Of a DNA stretch of 64,000 bases, positions 22,962 through 31,093 are shown piece by piece. Source of the stretch: Olleya sp. YS. Lineage in GTDB: Bacteria > Bacteroidota > Bacteroidia > Flavobacteriales > Flavobacteriaceae. Position numbers and translations under genes: made by a program. Below the pieces are notes generated by a model that was not told where the DNA came from, searched no databases, and was given only the letters and a program-made list of their open reading frames with translations. The stretch lies in contig NZ_CP121685.1 of the NCBI RefSeq assembly GCF_029760915.1, positions 1,710,001 to 1,774,000 on the forward strand, read 5' to 3'. Position 1 is the first letter of the stretch; the number at the start of each line of letters is the position of its first letter.

Positions 22962-23495
22962 TTATTCTACCTGCACCTTTTTTGGTGGTTGCATCACTTG
23001 TCCACAATTTGGACAACTACGTTTGTCTGAATCGCCATAATATGCATCAAATATCTTAGGCATATCTGTTTCTATATTGTCTAAAGTAAAGTCTTCTTCG
23101 TACAATTTAGTTGTACAATTTTCGCAAAACCAAAGTAAAGCATCTTTTACACCTTTCTCTCTTGGATACTCAATGACTAAGCCAACCGTATTGGCTCCAC
23201 GTTGTGGCGAATGTGGTACTTTTGGAGGTAATAAAAAGATGTCTCCTTCTTTAATATGAATGTCTTTTGGTGTGCCTTTATCGATAACTTTTAATACAAT
23301 ATCACCTTCTACTTGATAGAAAAACTCAGGCGTTTCGTTGTAATGATAATCTTTTCTACTATTAGGACCACCAACAACCATGACAATAAAATCACCATCT
23401 TTCCAGACTACTTTATTACCAACAGGTGGTTTCAAAAGGTGTCTGTTTTCTTCAATCCATTCTTTAAAATTTATTGGTGGAAATAATTTGCTCAT
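22962..23495 (-). CDS. 3-hydroxyanthranilate 3,4-dioxygenase
   Basis: A 177-residue cupin dioxygenase that opens the ring of 3-hydroxyanthranilate to 2-amino-3-carboxymuconate semialdehyde. The catalytic Fe(II) ligands are visible in YHYNETPEFFYQVEG (His and Glu) and LPPKVPHSPQR (His). The C-terminus carries the rubredoxin-like second metal site of the bacterial enzymes: WFCENCTTK and KRSCPNCGQVM. Length matches bacterial enzymes of this kind. It lies between the atypical SDR gene (35 bases away) and the decarboxylase. Confidence 0.93.
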   Translation of the reverse strand: MSKLFPPINFKEWIEENRHLLKPPVGNKVVWKDGDFIVMVVGGPNSRKDYHYNETPEFFYQVEGDIVLKVIDKGTPKDIHIKEGDIFLLPPKVPHSPQRGANTVGLVIEYPREKGVKDALLWFCENCTTKLYEEDFTLDNIETDMPKIFDAYYGDSDKRSCPNCGQVMQPPKKVQVE

Positions 23496-23530
23496 GGTTA
23501 AAATATTTTAGATTGTGTCATTGTATAAAG

Positions 23531-24313
23531 TTACAAACTTTTTGTTCTTCCGCCATCAACCGGAAGATTAATTCCGTTTATATAAGCAGCGCGTTCACTT
23601 GCTAAAAAGGTGATGGCATCTGCTAACTCTTCTGGTTTTGCAAATCGTTTAGCTGGTACAGCATTTTTCATTGCACTAGCAGCTTCTGCTTCTGTATGAC
23701 CTGTTTTTGCTGATTTGTTTTTAATAATTTCGGTTAAGCGTTCTGTTCCTGTTGCTCCTGGTAATACGTTATTTACTGTAATACCAAATTGACCTAACTC
23801 GTTAGCCAAAGTTTTACTCCAATTAGCTACTGCGCCACGAATGGTATTACTAACTCCAAGTCCATCTAAAGGTTGTTTTACAGAGGTAGAAATGACATTA
23901 ATTATACGTCCAAAACCTTCTTGTTTCATAAACGGAACAACAGTTTGAGCCAACACATGATTACATTTTAAATGCTGTGTAAAAGCGTTTTCAAATTCTT
24001 CAATATCTGCAGAAAAAACAGGCCCTCCTTTTGGTCCTCCTGTGTTATTAACTAAAATATGAAAGCCATGATTATTAGATATATAATCCGAAACTTTAGC
24101 TTTTAAATCTGATGGATTTGAAAAATCAGCAACAATATAATCGTGAGGTCTTTGTTGAGGTAACTCTTTAAGAGTAGCTTTTAGTTTGTCTTCGTTTCTA
24201 GCAATTAGTGTGACTATTGCACCTTCTTCAGCTAAAGCCAAAGCGGTTGCTTTGCCTATTCCAGCTGTACTACCACACACTAATGCGTATTTGTTATTTA
24301 GGTTTAGATTCAT
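23531..24313 (-). CDS. SDR-family protein lacking the usual YxxxK site
   Basis: A 260-residue short-chain dehydrogenase fold. The nucleotide-binding motif is CGSTAGIGKATALALAEEG and the NNTGG segment is present in LVNNTGGPKGG. The active-site helix, where classical SDRs have Tyr-x3-Lys, reads LGVSNTIRGAVANWSK, so Ser replaces Tyr and Arg replaces Lys. The expected Ser is in INVISTSVKQP. This matches an SDR subgroup known for an imperfect catalytic tetrad. It overlaps the upstream gene by 4 bases (ATGA) and precedes the dioxygenase, so it is part of the kynurenine operon; substrate unknown. Confidence 0.85.
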   Translation of the reverse strand: MNLNLNNKYALVCGSTAGIGKATALALAEEGAIVTLIARNEDKLKATLKELPQQRPHDYIVADFSNPSDLKAKVSDYISNNHGFHILVNNTGGPKGGPVFSADIEEFENAFTQHLKCNHVLAQTVVPFMKQEGFGRIINVISTSVKQPLDGLGVSNTIRGAVANWSKTLANELGQFGITVNNVLPGATGTERLTEIIKNKSAKTGHTEAEAASAMKNAVPAKRFAKPEELADAITFLASERAAYINGINLPVDGGRTKSL

Positions 24314-24846
24314 GTATTTAATAATTTAAAACTTTTTAGAATGTTATCTCCAATTTCGCTATACTCATCATATTCAGCGATTGTACTACTAAATGTTAAA
24401 ACATAGGCTTTACCGTTACTAATAGTATATAATTGTTTGAGTTTTAGTAGAATTCCATTTCCGAAATCTGCAGACCAAATTATAATTCTAGCTTCTAAAC
24501 CACTAATAGTTGTCGATGATTGATTAAGTATTTTAGCAGAAGAGATTTGTTTTTCAACCTGATCTAGTGCTAATTTGGTATATTCTTGGATATTTAATTC
24601 AACACTTTTTAAATCTTCCACAGTTAAATTGACGTTTTCTCTAAATTGGTCTTTTACTTGTGTAATTTCTGGGCTAAAAAAAACGGCTTGCACCATTGGA
24701 TTAGGTTTATTATCACTATAGCTCCAATCTTCTGGGTAATTAATTGCAAAAGTTTCTGTTTCAAAAGTTTGCCAATTTTCTTGAGAGAAAATGAAGGTTG
24801 ATACTAATGTAAAAAGGACGACTAAAATAGTTGGTTTATATTTCAT
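24310..24846 (-). CDS. Secreted protein of unknown function in the kynurenine operon
   Basis: A 178-residue protein with a signal peptide (ILVVLFTLVSTFIFSQ, cleavage after about residue 21). The mature part begins ENWQTFETETFAINYPEDWSYS, the opening of PsbP/DcrB-like single-domain proteins, and continues with QAVFFSPEI, GLEARIIIWSADF and AYVLTFSSTIAEYDEYSEIGDNILKSF. This fold is found in many envelope proteins without a common function. Its start lies 19 bases after the upstream stop and its end overlaps the SDR gene by 4 bases, so it is cotranscribed. Confidence 0.75.
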   Translation of the reverse strand: MKYKPTILVVLFTLVSTFIFSQENWQTFETETFAINYPEDWSYSDNKPNPMVQAVFFSPEITQVKDQFRENVNLTVEDLKSVELNIQEYTKLALDQVEKQISSAKILNQSSTTISGLEARIIIWSADFGNGILLKLKQLYTISNGKAYVLTFSSTIAEYDEYSEIGDNILKSFKLLNT

Positions 24847-24865
24847 TGTAAGATTGTTGTAAAAG

Positions 24866-25708
24866 TTAATTTTGATTTTTCTTATTAAATCGTATTCTGT
24901 AAGTTCTTAATAAATTTTCTAATTTACTAGCTTTAATATTTAAGTTTTCAAGCTCAATTTTTGTAAAGTTATAATTATCATCACTAAAGGCTAAAAAATA
25001 TTTTGTTGAACTACCAAAACCTTCACTTAATATGCGCTCTTCATGTATGTTTACCCAACCCTTAAATTTATTGTCTTCTGTATAGATTCCCTCAGAATTA
25101 ATTATAATTTGAGGTTCTCTATTAGTTAGTTTTTTGTAAGCTTCTCTTAAGGAAAATAAGCCTACTGCAATTAAAACCCCTCCAATTAAAACCGAACTAT
25201 TACTGTTTTTAGAAATCAAATATATTCCTGCTATTGTTGCAATAATCATAAATAAAACTATAAATAATGCTGATGAGAATGAATAGTAAATTTTGGTGTC
25301 TTCTGGGATTGAAATATCTTCTTCAAAAACTTCCTTTTCATTAAACTTTAGTTCAAGTGTTTTTAATATAATGTTATCTGTTTTAGATCGATATTCAGTT
25401 CTCTCAAAGGTAGAACCTTCCTCCCAAATAAGCTTTTTTCGAATTGCTTGACGTTTCAATTCATGCAGATTATTAACATTACTGTAAGCCCAAATTCGCC
25501 ATTTGGTTATTAGTACACTCCAAACTAACCAAGCTAAAATTACACCTAAAAGTACTCCAATTATTAAAGCGGTTAAATCATCAATGAAGCCTTTACTTGA
25601 TAAAAAGAAAAATAATAAGGGTAAGCTTACCAAACAAATCAAAACAGGTAAATTAACCATTAACTGACCATAAATAATCGCTTTTTTTACTGAAAGTTTT
25701 TGTTTCAC
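24866..25708 (-). CDS. Membrane protein of unknown function with a PH-like tail
   Basis: A 280-residue protein. Two helices near the N-terminus (about 13-35 and 40-62, LVSLPLLFFFLSS and IIGVLLGVILAWLVWSVLI) and two more at about 140-190 (LFIVLFMIIATIAGIYLI and VLIGGVLIAVGLFSL) enclose a soluble segment. The C-terminal 80 residues (IIINSEGIYTEDNKFKGW, then KIELENLNI) look like a bacterial PH-like domain. I do not recognise a named family. It lies between the aminomuconic semialdehyde dehydrogenase and the secreted protein in the same direction. Confidence 0.7.
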   Translation of the reverse strand: MKQKLSVKKAIIYGQLMVNLPVLICLVSLPLLFFFLSSKGFIDDLTALIIGVLLGVILAWLVWSVLITKWRIWAYSNVNNLHELKRQAIRKKLIWEEGSTFERTEYRSKTDNIILKTLELKFNEKEVFEEDISIPEDTKIYYSFSSALFIVLFMIIATIAGIYLISKNSNSSVLIGGVLIAVGLFSLREAYKKLTNREPQIIINSEGIYTEDNKFKGWVNIHEERILSEGFGSSTKYFLAFSDDNYNFTKIELENLNIKASKLENLLRTYRIRFNKKNQN

Positions 25709-25765
25709 AGAAATATAATATTCAATTTAAAAGATTGCTTAGTCTTTTAATTGTTTAATATGACA

Positions 25766-27205
25766 TCAATACTTTATACATACATTTTTGGCTTCAGTAA
25801 AAAACCTGAGTGCTTCAAATCCACCTTCACGACCAACACCACTTGCTTTTATACCTCCAAAAGGCGTACGTAAATCTCGCATCATCCAAGTGTTTACCCA
25901 AACGATACCTGCTTGTAATTGGTTAGTCATTCGCATGGTGCGTTTAAGATTGTTTGTCCATAACGTAGCAGATAAACCATATTTTACTTTGTTTGCCATT
26001 TGTAAGACTTGGTCTTCTGTTTTAAATGGCATGATGGTAACCACTGGTCCAAAAATTTCTTCTTGATTGACTCTACAGTCGTCACTTTGTACTTCAATTA
26101 CGGTTGGTTCTAAATAATATCCGTTTTCAAAACCTTTTACTGTGACTTGATTTCCACCACATAAAACGGTTCCGTTTTCTTGTTTTGCAATGTCTATATA
26201 GTCTTTTACTTTTTCTAAATGCGGTTTAGAGACTAACGCTCCAATGTTTGTTGAGGCTTCAGATGGATGTCCAACTTTTAATGTTTTGACTTTAGCTACA
26301 AAATCTTTTTTAAATTTTTGATAAATAGAATCTTCAACAAAAATTCTGCTTCCACATAAACAAATCTGACCTTGATTAGCAAATGAGGATCGAACAGTAG
26401 TATTTAACATATCATCATAATCACAATCTGCAAAAATGATGTTTGGGTTTTTCCCGCCTAATTCTAACGATAACTTTTTAAACATAGGTGCAGCTACTTT
26501 AGCTATATGTGCTCCTGTTGCAGTGCCTCCAGTAAAGCTAATGGCTTTGATGTCTTCATGTTCTATAATAGCCTGTCCAGTTGTTGTACCAAGTCCATGC
26601 ACAATATTTAAAACACCTTTTGGTAGTCCTGCTTCATTACAGATTTCGCCTAATAAATACGCTGTCATTGGAGTGACTTCACTTGGTTTGGCAACGACGC
26701 AATTACCTGCAGCGATTGCTGGTGCAATTTTCCATGTAAATAAATAGAGAGGCAAATTCCAAGGAGAAATACAACCAACAACACCAATAGGTTGTCGTAA
26801 AGTATAATTTACTGCTTGTTGTCCAACACTTTCGTGACTTTCGCTAGCAAACTGCGTTATTGCATTACCAAAAAAGCGAAAGTTACTGGCTGCTCTTGGA
26901 ATATCTACTGCTTTTGCTAAACTTATTGGCTTACCATTGTCTTTGCTTTCTGCTTCAGCGAAGCGTTGTAAGTTGGCCTCTAATAATTCTGAAATTTTAA
27001 TAAGTAGTCTACTACGTTCTTCTAGTGTGGTTTGCGACCAAACTGGAAAGGCTGATTTTGCAGCTATATAAGCGTTTTCTACATCTGCTTTTGAAGAGTT
27101 AGGAATTTGTCCGTTAACTTCTCCATTGCTAGGATTATAGTTGTTTATCCATTGGTCTTCAATAGGATTGTGAAAGTTTCCGTTTATGTAGTTTTTGATA
27201 TTCAT
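25766..27205 (-). CDS. Aldehyde dehydrogenase, probable 2-aminomuconic semialdehyde dehydrogenase
   Basis: A 479-residue NAD-dependent aldehyde dehydrogenase. Cofactor segments are ISPWNLPLYLFTWKIAPAIA and SFTGGTATGA. The general base Glu is in LSLELGGKNPN and the nucleophile Cys in FANQGQICLCGSRIFVED, a spelling typical of the 2-aminomuconic/2-hydroxymuconic semialdehyde group. Position between the deaminase gene and downstream kynurenine genes supports oxidation of 2-aminomuconate semialdehyde to 2-aminomuconate. The substrate assignment is inference; the family assignment is firm. Confidence 0.88.
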   Translation of the reverse strand: MNIKNYINGNFHNPIEDQWINNYNPSNGEVNGQIPNSSKADVENAYIAAKSAFPVWSQTTLEERSRLLIKISELLEANLQRFAEAESKDNGKPISLAKAVDIPRAASNFRFFGNAITQFASESHESVGQQAVNYTLRQPIGVVGCISPWNLPLYLFTWKIAPAIAAGNCVVAKPSEVTPMTAYLLGEICNEAGLPKGVLNIVHGLGTTTGQAIIEHEDIKAISFTGGTATGAHIAKVAAPMFKKLSLELGGKNPNIIFADCDYDDMLNTTVRSSFANQGQICLCGSRIFVEDSIYQKFKKDFVAKVKTLKVGHPSEASTNIGALVSKPHLEKVKDYIDIAKQENGTVLCGGNQVTVKGFENGYYLEPTVIEVQSDDCRVNQEEIFGPVVTIMPFKTEDQVLQMANKVKYGLSATLWTNNLKRTMRMTNQLQAGIVWVNTWMMRDLRTPFGGIKASGVGREGGFEALRFFTEAKNVCIKY

Positions 27206-27216
27206 TTTTTTTATCT

Positions 27217-27236
27217 GGTCAAGAGCAGTCGAGACC
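27217..27236. repeat. Partial palindromic repeat (GGTC...GAGACC)
   Basis: GGTCAAGAGCAGTCGAGACC: a decayed or shortened member of the TCGAGC-GCAGTC-GAG family, 12 bases before a full unit at 27249-27272. Confidence 0.5.
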
Positions 27237-27248
27237 TAATTTAAGTAA

Positions 27249-27272
27249 CCTCTCGACTGCGCTCGAGGAGAC
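27249..27272. repeat. Palindromic repeat (CCTCTCGACTGCG...CTCGAGGAGAC)
   Basis: Identical to 21758-21781, in the gap between the deaminase and the aldehyde dehydrogenase. Confidence 0.9.
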
Positions 27273-27286
27273 TTTAGATTTATAAA

Positions 27287-27694
27287 TTAACTTCCAACAT
27301 AGGCAACAACCTTAATTTCTACTACTAAGTCTGGATGTGGTAATTGATGTACAGCTACTGTTGTTCTGGTTGGTCCTGTTTCTTTGTCAAAAAATTCGGC
27401 ATATGCTTTATTGTAATCTGCAAAGTCATTCATGTTTACTAAAAAGGAGGTAACATCTACAACATCTTTTAAACTAGCGCCAACTTTTTTAAGATTGGTG
27501 TCTATGTTTTTTAAAACTTCTTGCGTTTGTGTGTAGGCGTTTAGTTTTTTAGTTCCCATCTCGTCGATAATATCTACTCCAGCAATACTGTTATCTGATC
27601 TTCGAGAACTGGTTCCTGAAACGAAAATGAAATTGCCAACTTGTTTTACATGTGGATAGGCTCCTCTTGGTGTTACTTTAGTTCCTTGGTTCAT
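27287..27694 (-). CDS. RidA-family protein, probable 2-aminomuconate deaminase
   Basis: A 135-residue RidA/YjgF-fold protein. Conserved pieces: [45 protein letters not shown] and the substrate-binding Arg in [21 protein letters not shown]. The context (after kmo, before the aminomuconic semialdehyde dehydrogenase) and the length fit the aminomuconate deaminases that release ammonia to give 4-oxalocrotonate. A general RidA enamine deaminase cannot be excluded. I start at ATG 27694 (MNQGTKV); the ATG at 27712 belongs to a palindromic repeat. Confidence 0.85.
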   Translation of the reverse strand: MNQGTKVTPRGAYPHVKQVGNFIFVSGTSSRRSDNSIAGVDIIDEMGTKKLNAYTQTQEVLKNIDTNLKKVGASLKDVVDVTSFLVNMNDFADYNKAYAEFFDKETGPTRTTVAVHQLPHPDLVVEIKVVAYVGS

Positions 27695-27707
27695 TTGTTT
27701 ATTTTTT

Positions 27708-27736
27708 GTCATCCTGAACTTGTTTCAGGATCTCAT
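27708..27736. repeat. Palindromic repeat (ATCCTGAA-cttgt-TTCAGGAT)
   Basis: Identical to 3944-3972. The ATG on its minus strand (27712) creates a false upstream start for the deaminase gene. It is the last such element before the repeat-poor part of the window. Confidence 0.9.
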
Positions 27737-27787
27737 TATTTATTCTTTCAGCTTATCTCAATTTATTTTTAATTAGCTAACTGTTAA

Positions 27788-29185
27788 CTATTTCAACCCA
27801 GCAATTCTATCATCTTCAAGAATGGCTTCAGTTTCTATTTTTACTTTGCTTAAAACATCTTTTAAATTATCTGAGGGTTTAATAATTCCATCAGACAACA
27901 TATTTAAAATGGCTTTGTCTTGAGCACGACCACGTAGCATAGCTTCACGATAACCAATATGCTCATTGAAAGTTACTAAACTATATTTAGATGAATACTC
28001 GTTTGGGAATTCTTTTTCTAAAGCTTGTTCTATTTTTCGCTTTTCCTGAAATATGGCTTGACCAACATGATCTTTCATTTCATGAAAATTATCAACAGCT
28101 AAATCTGCAATTGCATCGGTATCTTTTTTTCTTGTTTTTTCGTATTCTGAAAAGACTGTTTCCCAATTGCCTTCAAATTTGTCTAGAACAGCATCAAATT
28201 CGACAACGTCTTCAAAAGACGCATTCATACCTTGTCCATAAAAAGGAACAATTGCGTGTGCGGAATCACCCATTAATAGTGTGTTACCCTTATAGTGCCA
28301 AGGAGAACATTTTACAGTTCCTAAAGGTGCTGTTGGGTTGCTAAAAAAGTCGTCTACTAAATTTGGCATTAGCGCTAAAGCATCAGGAAACTCTTTTTGA
28401 AAAAACTCAGTAACAATTTCTGGAGTCGTTAAATTATTAAAATTGTATTCGCCTTCGTCATAGCTTAAAAAAAGAGTCACTGTAAAACTGCCATCTAAAT
28501 TTGGTAATGCAATGACCATAAAATCACCTCTTGGCCAAATATGTAAAGCGTTTTTATAGGTTTTGTAATCGCCAGTTTCTGTTGGAAGGATACTTAATTC
28601 TTTATAACCATGAGTTAAATAGTTTTGAGAAAAACTAAATAAGAACTTTTTACCTAAATAATAGCTTTTTCGCAAGGCAGAACCTGCTCCATCTGTAGCG
28701 ATGATACAATCTGCATCTTCTATAAATTCGTCTTTAGAATCATAATCTTGAAAAAGTGCTGTTGTATTTTCAAAATCTACAAACTTACATTTTTTATTAA
28801 AATGTATGGTCACATTGTTATGTTTTTCTGCTTCGTCTAGTAATAACGAGTTAAGTCCTTCGCGAGATATTGAGTTAATATACTCATGATCACGACCACT
28901 ATAATTTGAAAGAAATGTATTACCCTCTTTATCATGAATCATACGTCCATTCATTGGTATGCACAAATCTTTTACTTTGTCTTCGATGCCTACCAATTTC
29001 ATGGCTTTATTACCTCTGTCTGAGAACGCTAAATTGATAGATCGACCTGCTGAGATATCTGTTTTTCGTAGGTCTGGACGCATTTCGTATACGGTTACAT
29101 TATAACCTCTTTGACCTAGTCTTAAGGCTAGTAAACTTCCGCAGAGTCCTGCACCAATGATTAGTATGTTTTGTTGTTTGCTCAT
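27788..29185 (-). CDS. kmo: Kynurenine 3-monooxygenase
   Basis: A 465-residue FAD-dependent hydroxylase turning kynurenine into 3-hydroxykynurenine. The N-terminal dinucleotide motif is ILIIGAGLCGSLLALRLGQRG followed by VYEMRPDLRK. The second FAD motif is LLMGDSAHAIVPFYGQGMNASFED. The C-terminal region (about 380-465, IGYREAMLRGRAQDKAI) corresponds to the KMO-specific helices. Length is typical of the bacterial enzyme. It starts 3 bases after the kynU stop, so the two are coupled. Confidence 0.93.
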   Translation of the reverse strand: MSKQQNILIIGAGLCGSLLALRLGQRGYNVTVYEMRPDLRKTDISAGRSINLAFSDRGNKAMKLVGIEDKVKDLCIPMNGRMIHDKEGNTFLSNYSGRDHEYINSISREGLNSLLLDEAEKHNNVTIHFNKKCKFVDFENTTALFQDYDSKDEFIEDADCIIATDGAGSALRKSYYLGKKFLFSFSQNYLTHGYKELSILPTETGDYKTYKNALHIWPRGDFMVIALPNLDGSFTVTLFLSYDEGEYNFNNLTTPEIVTEFFQKEFPDALALMPNLVDDFFSNPTAPLGTVKCSPWHYKGNTLLMGDSAHAIVPFYGQGMNASFEDVVEFDAVLDKFEGNWETVFSEYEKTRKKDTDAIADLAVDNFHEMKDHVGQAIFQEKRKIEQALEKEFPNEYSSKYSLVTFNEHIGYREAMLRGRAQDKAILNMLSDGIIKPSDNLKDVLSKVKIETEAILEDDRIAGLK

Positions 29186-29188
29186 TAT

Positions 29189-30454
29189 TTATAAAATGTC
29201 TTTTAACCGTTCTACCATATTATAAACATCTTCAAAAGAGTTGTATAATGGTACAGGAGCACATCTAATCACGTCTGGCTCTCTCCAATCGCTAATCACT
29301 CCAGCTTCTGTTAATTTATCATGTAAATTCCGATCAGCATTTTTTACTTGAATAGAGAGCTGGCAACCTCTTTCGGTTGGATTTTTAGGTGTTATGATTT
29401 TTATGTCTGAGTTATTAAGTTGATTAATTAAAAACTCAAAATAACCTGTTAACTCTTTTGATTTTTTTAATAGTTTATCGAAACCTGCTTCTTTAAAGAT
29501 ATCTAGTGATGCTCTTATGGCAGCCATAGATAATATTGGTGGATTGGAGAGTTGCCAACCTTCGGCTCCTGGAAGTTGGTCAAACTCGTCACGCATATTA
29601 AAGCGTGTTTGCTTATTGTGGCTCCACCAACCTGTAAACCTGTTAAGGTCTTTTCGGTTTGCATGACGCTCGTGCACAAATGCACCAGATAAACTTCCTG
29701 GACCAGAATTTAAATATTTGTAACTACACCAAACTGCAAAGTCTGCACCTGAATCGTGTAAATTTAATGCAACGTTTCCTGCTCCATGTGCACAATCAAA
29801 ACCAACGACACATCCATGTTTGTGACCTAATTCTGTAATGCGTTTAAGATCAAAAAATTGACCTGTATAATAATTAACTCCACCAATCATGATTAGTGCA
29901 ATCTCGTCACCTTGTTCTTTTAAAATGTTCTCTAAATCTTGGTAATTTGCTAGTTCTTCACCTTCTCTAGCTTTCCAGAGTATTAAACCTTCTTTATCAT
30001 CATATCCATGATGACGTAATTGAGATTCTACTGCATATTTATCACTAGGAAAAGCATCTGCTTCTATTAGAATCTTATAACGGTTAGCAGTAGGCTGATA
30101 AAAGCTAACCATCATAAAATGAAGGTTGGCAGTTAAGGAATTCATAACCACAACTTCAGAAGGTTTAGCGCCAATGATGTTAGCCATAGTAGCTGTTAAA
30201 AACTCGTGATAATGCAACCATGGGTTTTTACCTTTGGTGTGACCTTCTACACCTAAATTAGCCCAATCTATAAGTTCTTGGTTAATATAGTCTTTGGTTA
30301 TTATAGGTTGCAATCCTAATGAGTTTCCGCAAAGGTAGATTATATCATTGCCATCATGGTCTTTAGGAATATGAAATTGATCACGAAAGCTAGCTAGCGT
30401 ATCGTTTTTGTCTAATTGTTTAGCAAAATCTAAACCTAATTTATAGTTGGTCAA
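29189..30454 (-). CDS. kynU: Kynureninase
   Basis: A 421-residue PLP enzyme that cleaves 3-hydroxykynurenine (or kynurenine) to 3-hydroxyanthranilate (or anthranilate) and alanine. Family marks: IIYLCGNSLGLQP near the N-terminus, HGCVVGFDCAHGAGNVALNLHDSGADFAVWCSYKYLNSGPG holding the PLP-Asp and the Schiff-base Lys (SYKYLNSGPG), and GWWSHN. It is the first gene of the minus-strand kynurenine operon, with a perfect -7 box 26 bases upstream. Tryptophan dioxygenase and formamidase, needed to make kynurenine, are not in the window. Confidence 0.95.
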   Translation of the reverse strand: MTNYKLGLDFAKQLDKNDTLASFRDQFHIPKDHDGNDIIYLCGNSLGLQPIITKDYINQELIDWANLGVEGHTKGKNPWLHYHEFLTATMANIIGAKPSEVVVMNSLTANLHFMMVSFYQPTANRYKILIEADAFPSDKYAVESQLRHHGYDDKEGLILWKAREGEELANYQDLENILKEQGDEIALIMIGGVNYYTGQFFDLKRITELGHKHGCVVGFDCAHGAGNVALNLHDSGADFAVWCSYKYLNSGPGSLSGAFVHERHANRKDLNRFTGWWSHNKQTRFNMRDEFDQLPGAEGWQLSNPPILSMAAIRASLDIFKEAGFDKLLKKSKELTGYFEFLINQLNNSDIKIITPKNPTERGCQLSIQVKNADRNLHDKLTEAGVISDWREPDVIRCAPVPLYNSFEDVYNMVERLKDIL

Positions 30455-30479
30455 GGTAATTGTATTTTACGGTGTCCAA

Positions 30480-30487
30480 CAAAAATA
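30480..30487 (-). promoter_or_regulatory. -7 box of the kynurenine operon promoter
   Basis: On the minus strand this reads TATTTTTG, a full TAnnTTTG match, 26 bases upstream of the kynU ATG. No exact TTG was seen at -33. Confidence 0.55.
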
Positions 30488-30567
30488 AGAATAATTAGGT
30501 TAGGACGAAAGGTGAAATGTAAGAGACAAAAAAGATTGTTTTTTGTATATTTAATAAAAAGAATATT

Positions 30568-30987
30568 ATGAGTAAAACTAAAGAATACAGTAATAATGAA
30601 GTGACTATAGTTTGGAAACCAGATGCATGTATCCATTCGGGTATTTGTGTAAAAGGGCTTGGAGAAGTCTTTAAACCAAAAGAAAGACCATGGATAAAGA
30701 TTAATGAAGCGTCGACACAAGATTTAGTAAAACAAGTAAAAGCTTGTCCATCTGGTGCTTTAAGTTATTACATGAATGGCGAAGAGAATAAAGAAAAACA
30801 AACATTAAAAACCAAAGTAGAAGTCAGAGAGAATGGTCCTTTATTGGTCTATGGAACTTTGAATATTACTCATAAAAACGGAAAAGAAGAAGTCAAAAAT
30901 AAAACCACTGCTTTTTGCAGATGTGGTGCTTCTAAAAACAAACCATATTGTGATGGAGCACATACTGATGCTGATTTTAAAGGATAG
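30568..30987 (+). CDS. Two-domain Fe-S protein (Fer4_19-like plus CDGSH)
   Basis: A 139-residue protein. The N-terminal half is a divergent single-cluster ferredoxin domain (PDACIHSGICVKGLGEVF, then KACPSGAL). The C-terminal half ends in a CDGSH iron-sulfur motif, CRCGASKNKPYCDGAH, with three Cys and one His ligand to a 2Fe-2S cluster. Similar proteins are annotated as (4Fe-4S)-binding or CDGSH proteins in many bacteria; their role is probably electron transfer or cluster handling, but no substrate is known. No signal peptide. It is divergent from kynU across a 113-base gap. Confidence 0.85.
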   Translation: MSKTKEYSNNEVTIVWKPDACIHSGICVKGLGEVFKPKERPWIKINEASTQDLVKQVKACPSGALSYYMNGEENKEKQTLKTKVEVRENGPLLVYGTLNITHKNGKEEVKNKTTAFCRCGASKNKPYCDGAHTDADFKG

Positions 30988-30990
30988 AAA

Positions 30991-31023
30991 AAGGGCTTCG
31001 CAATTTTGGTTTACGAAGCCCTT
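30991..31023 (-). terminator. Intrinsic terminator for the lipoprotein gene
   Basis: AAGGGCTTCG and CGAAGCCCTT form a perfect 10-base stem with a 13-base loop. An A run on the left (T run on the minus strand) fits termination of minus-strand transcription from the gene ending at 31094; it may also stop the plus-strand Fe-S gene ending at 30987. Confidence 0.75.
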
Positions 31024-31093
31024 CCAAAGTTTATGTTGTCGCATAAAGCGGAATTATAATATATACGAGTCAAACACTAGTTTTAGATGTTTA

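Noticed and set aside
2411-27736. The palindromes as a CRISPR array
   Set aside because: The units are palindromic, irregularly spaced by whole genes, of several families, and have no constant-length spacers or cas genes.
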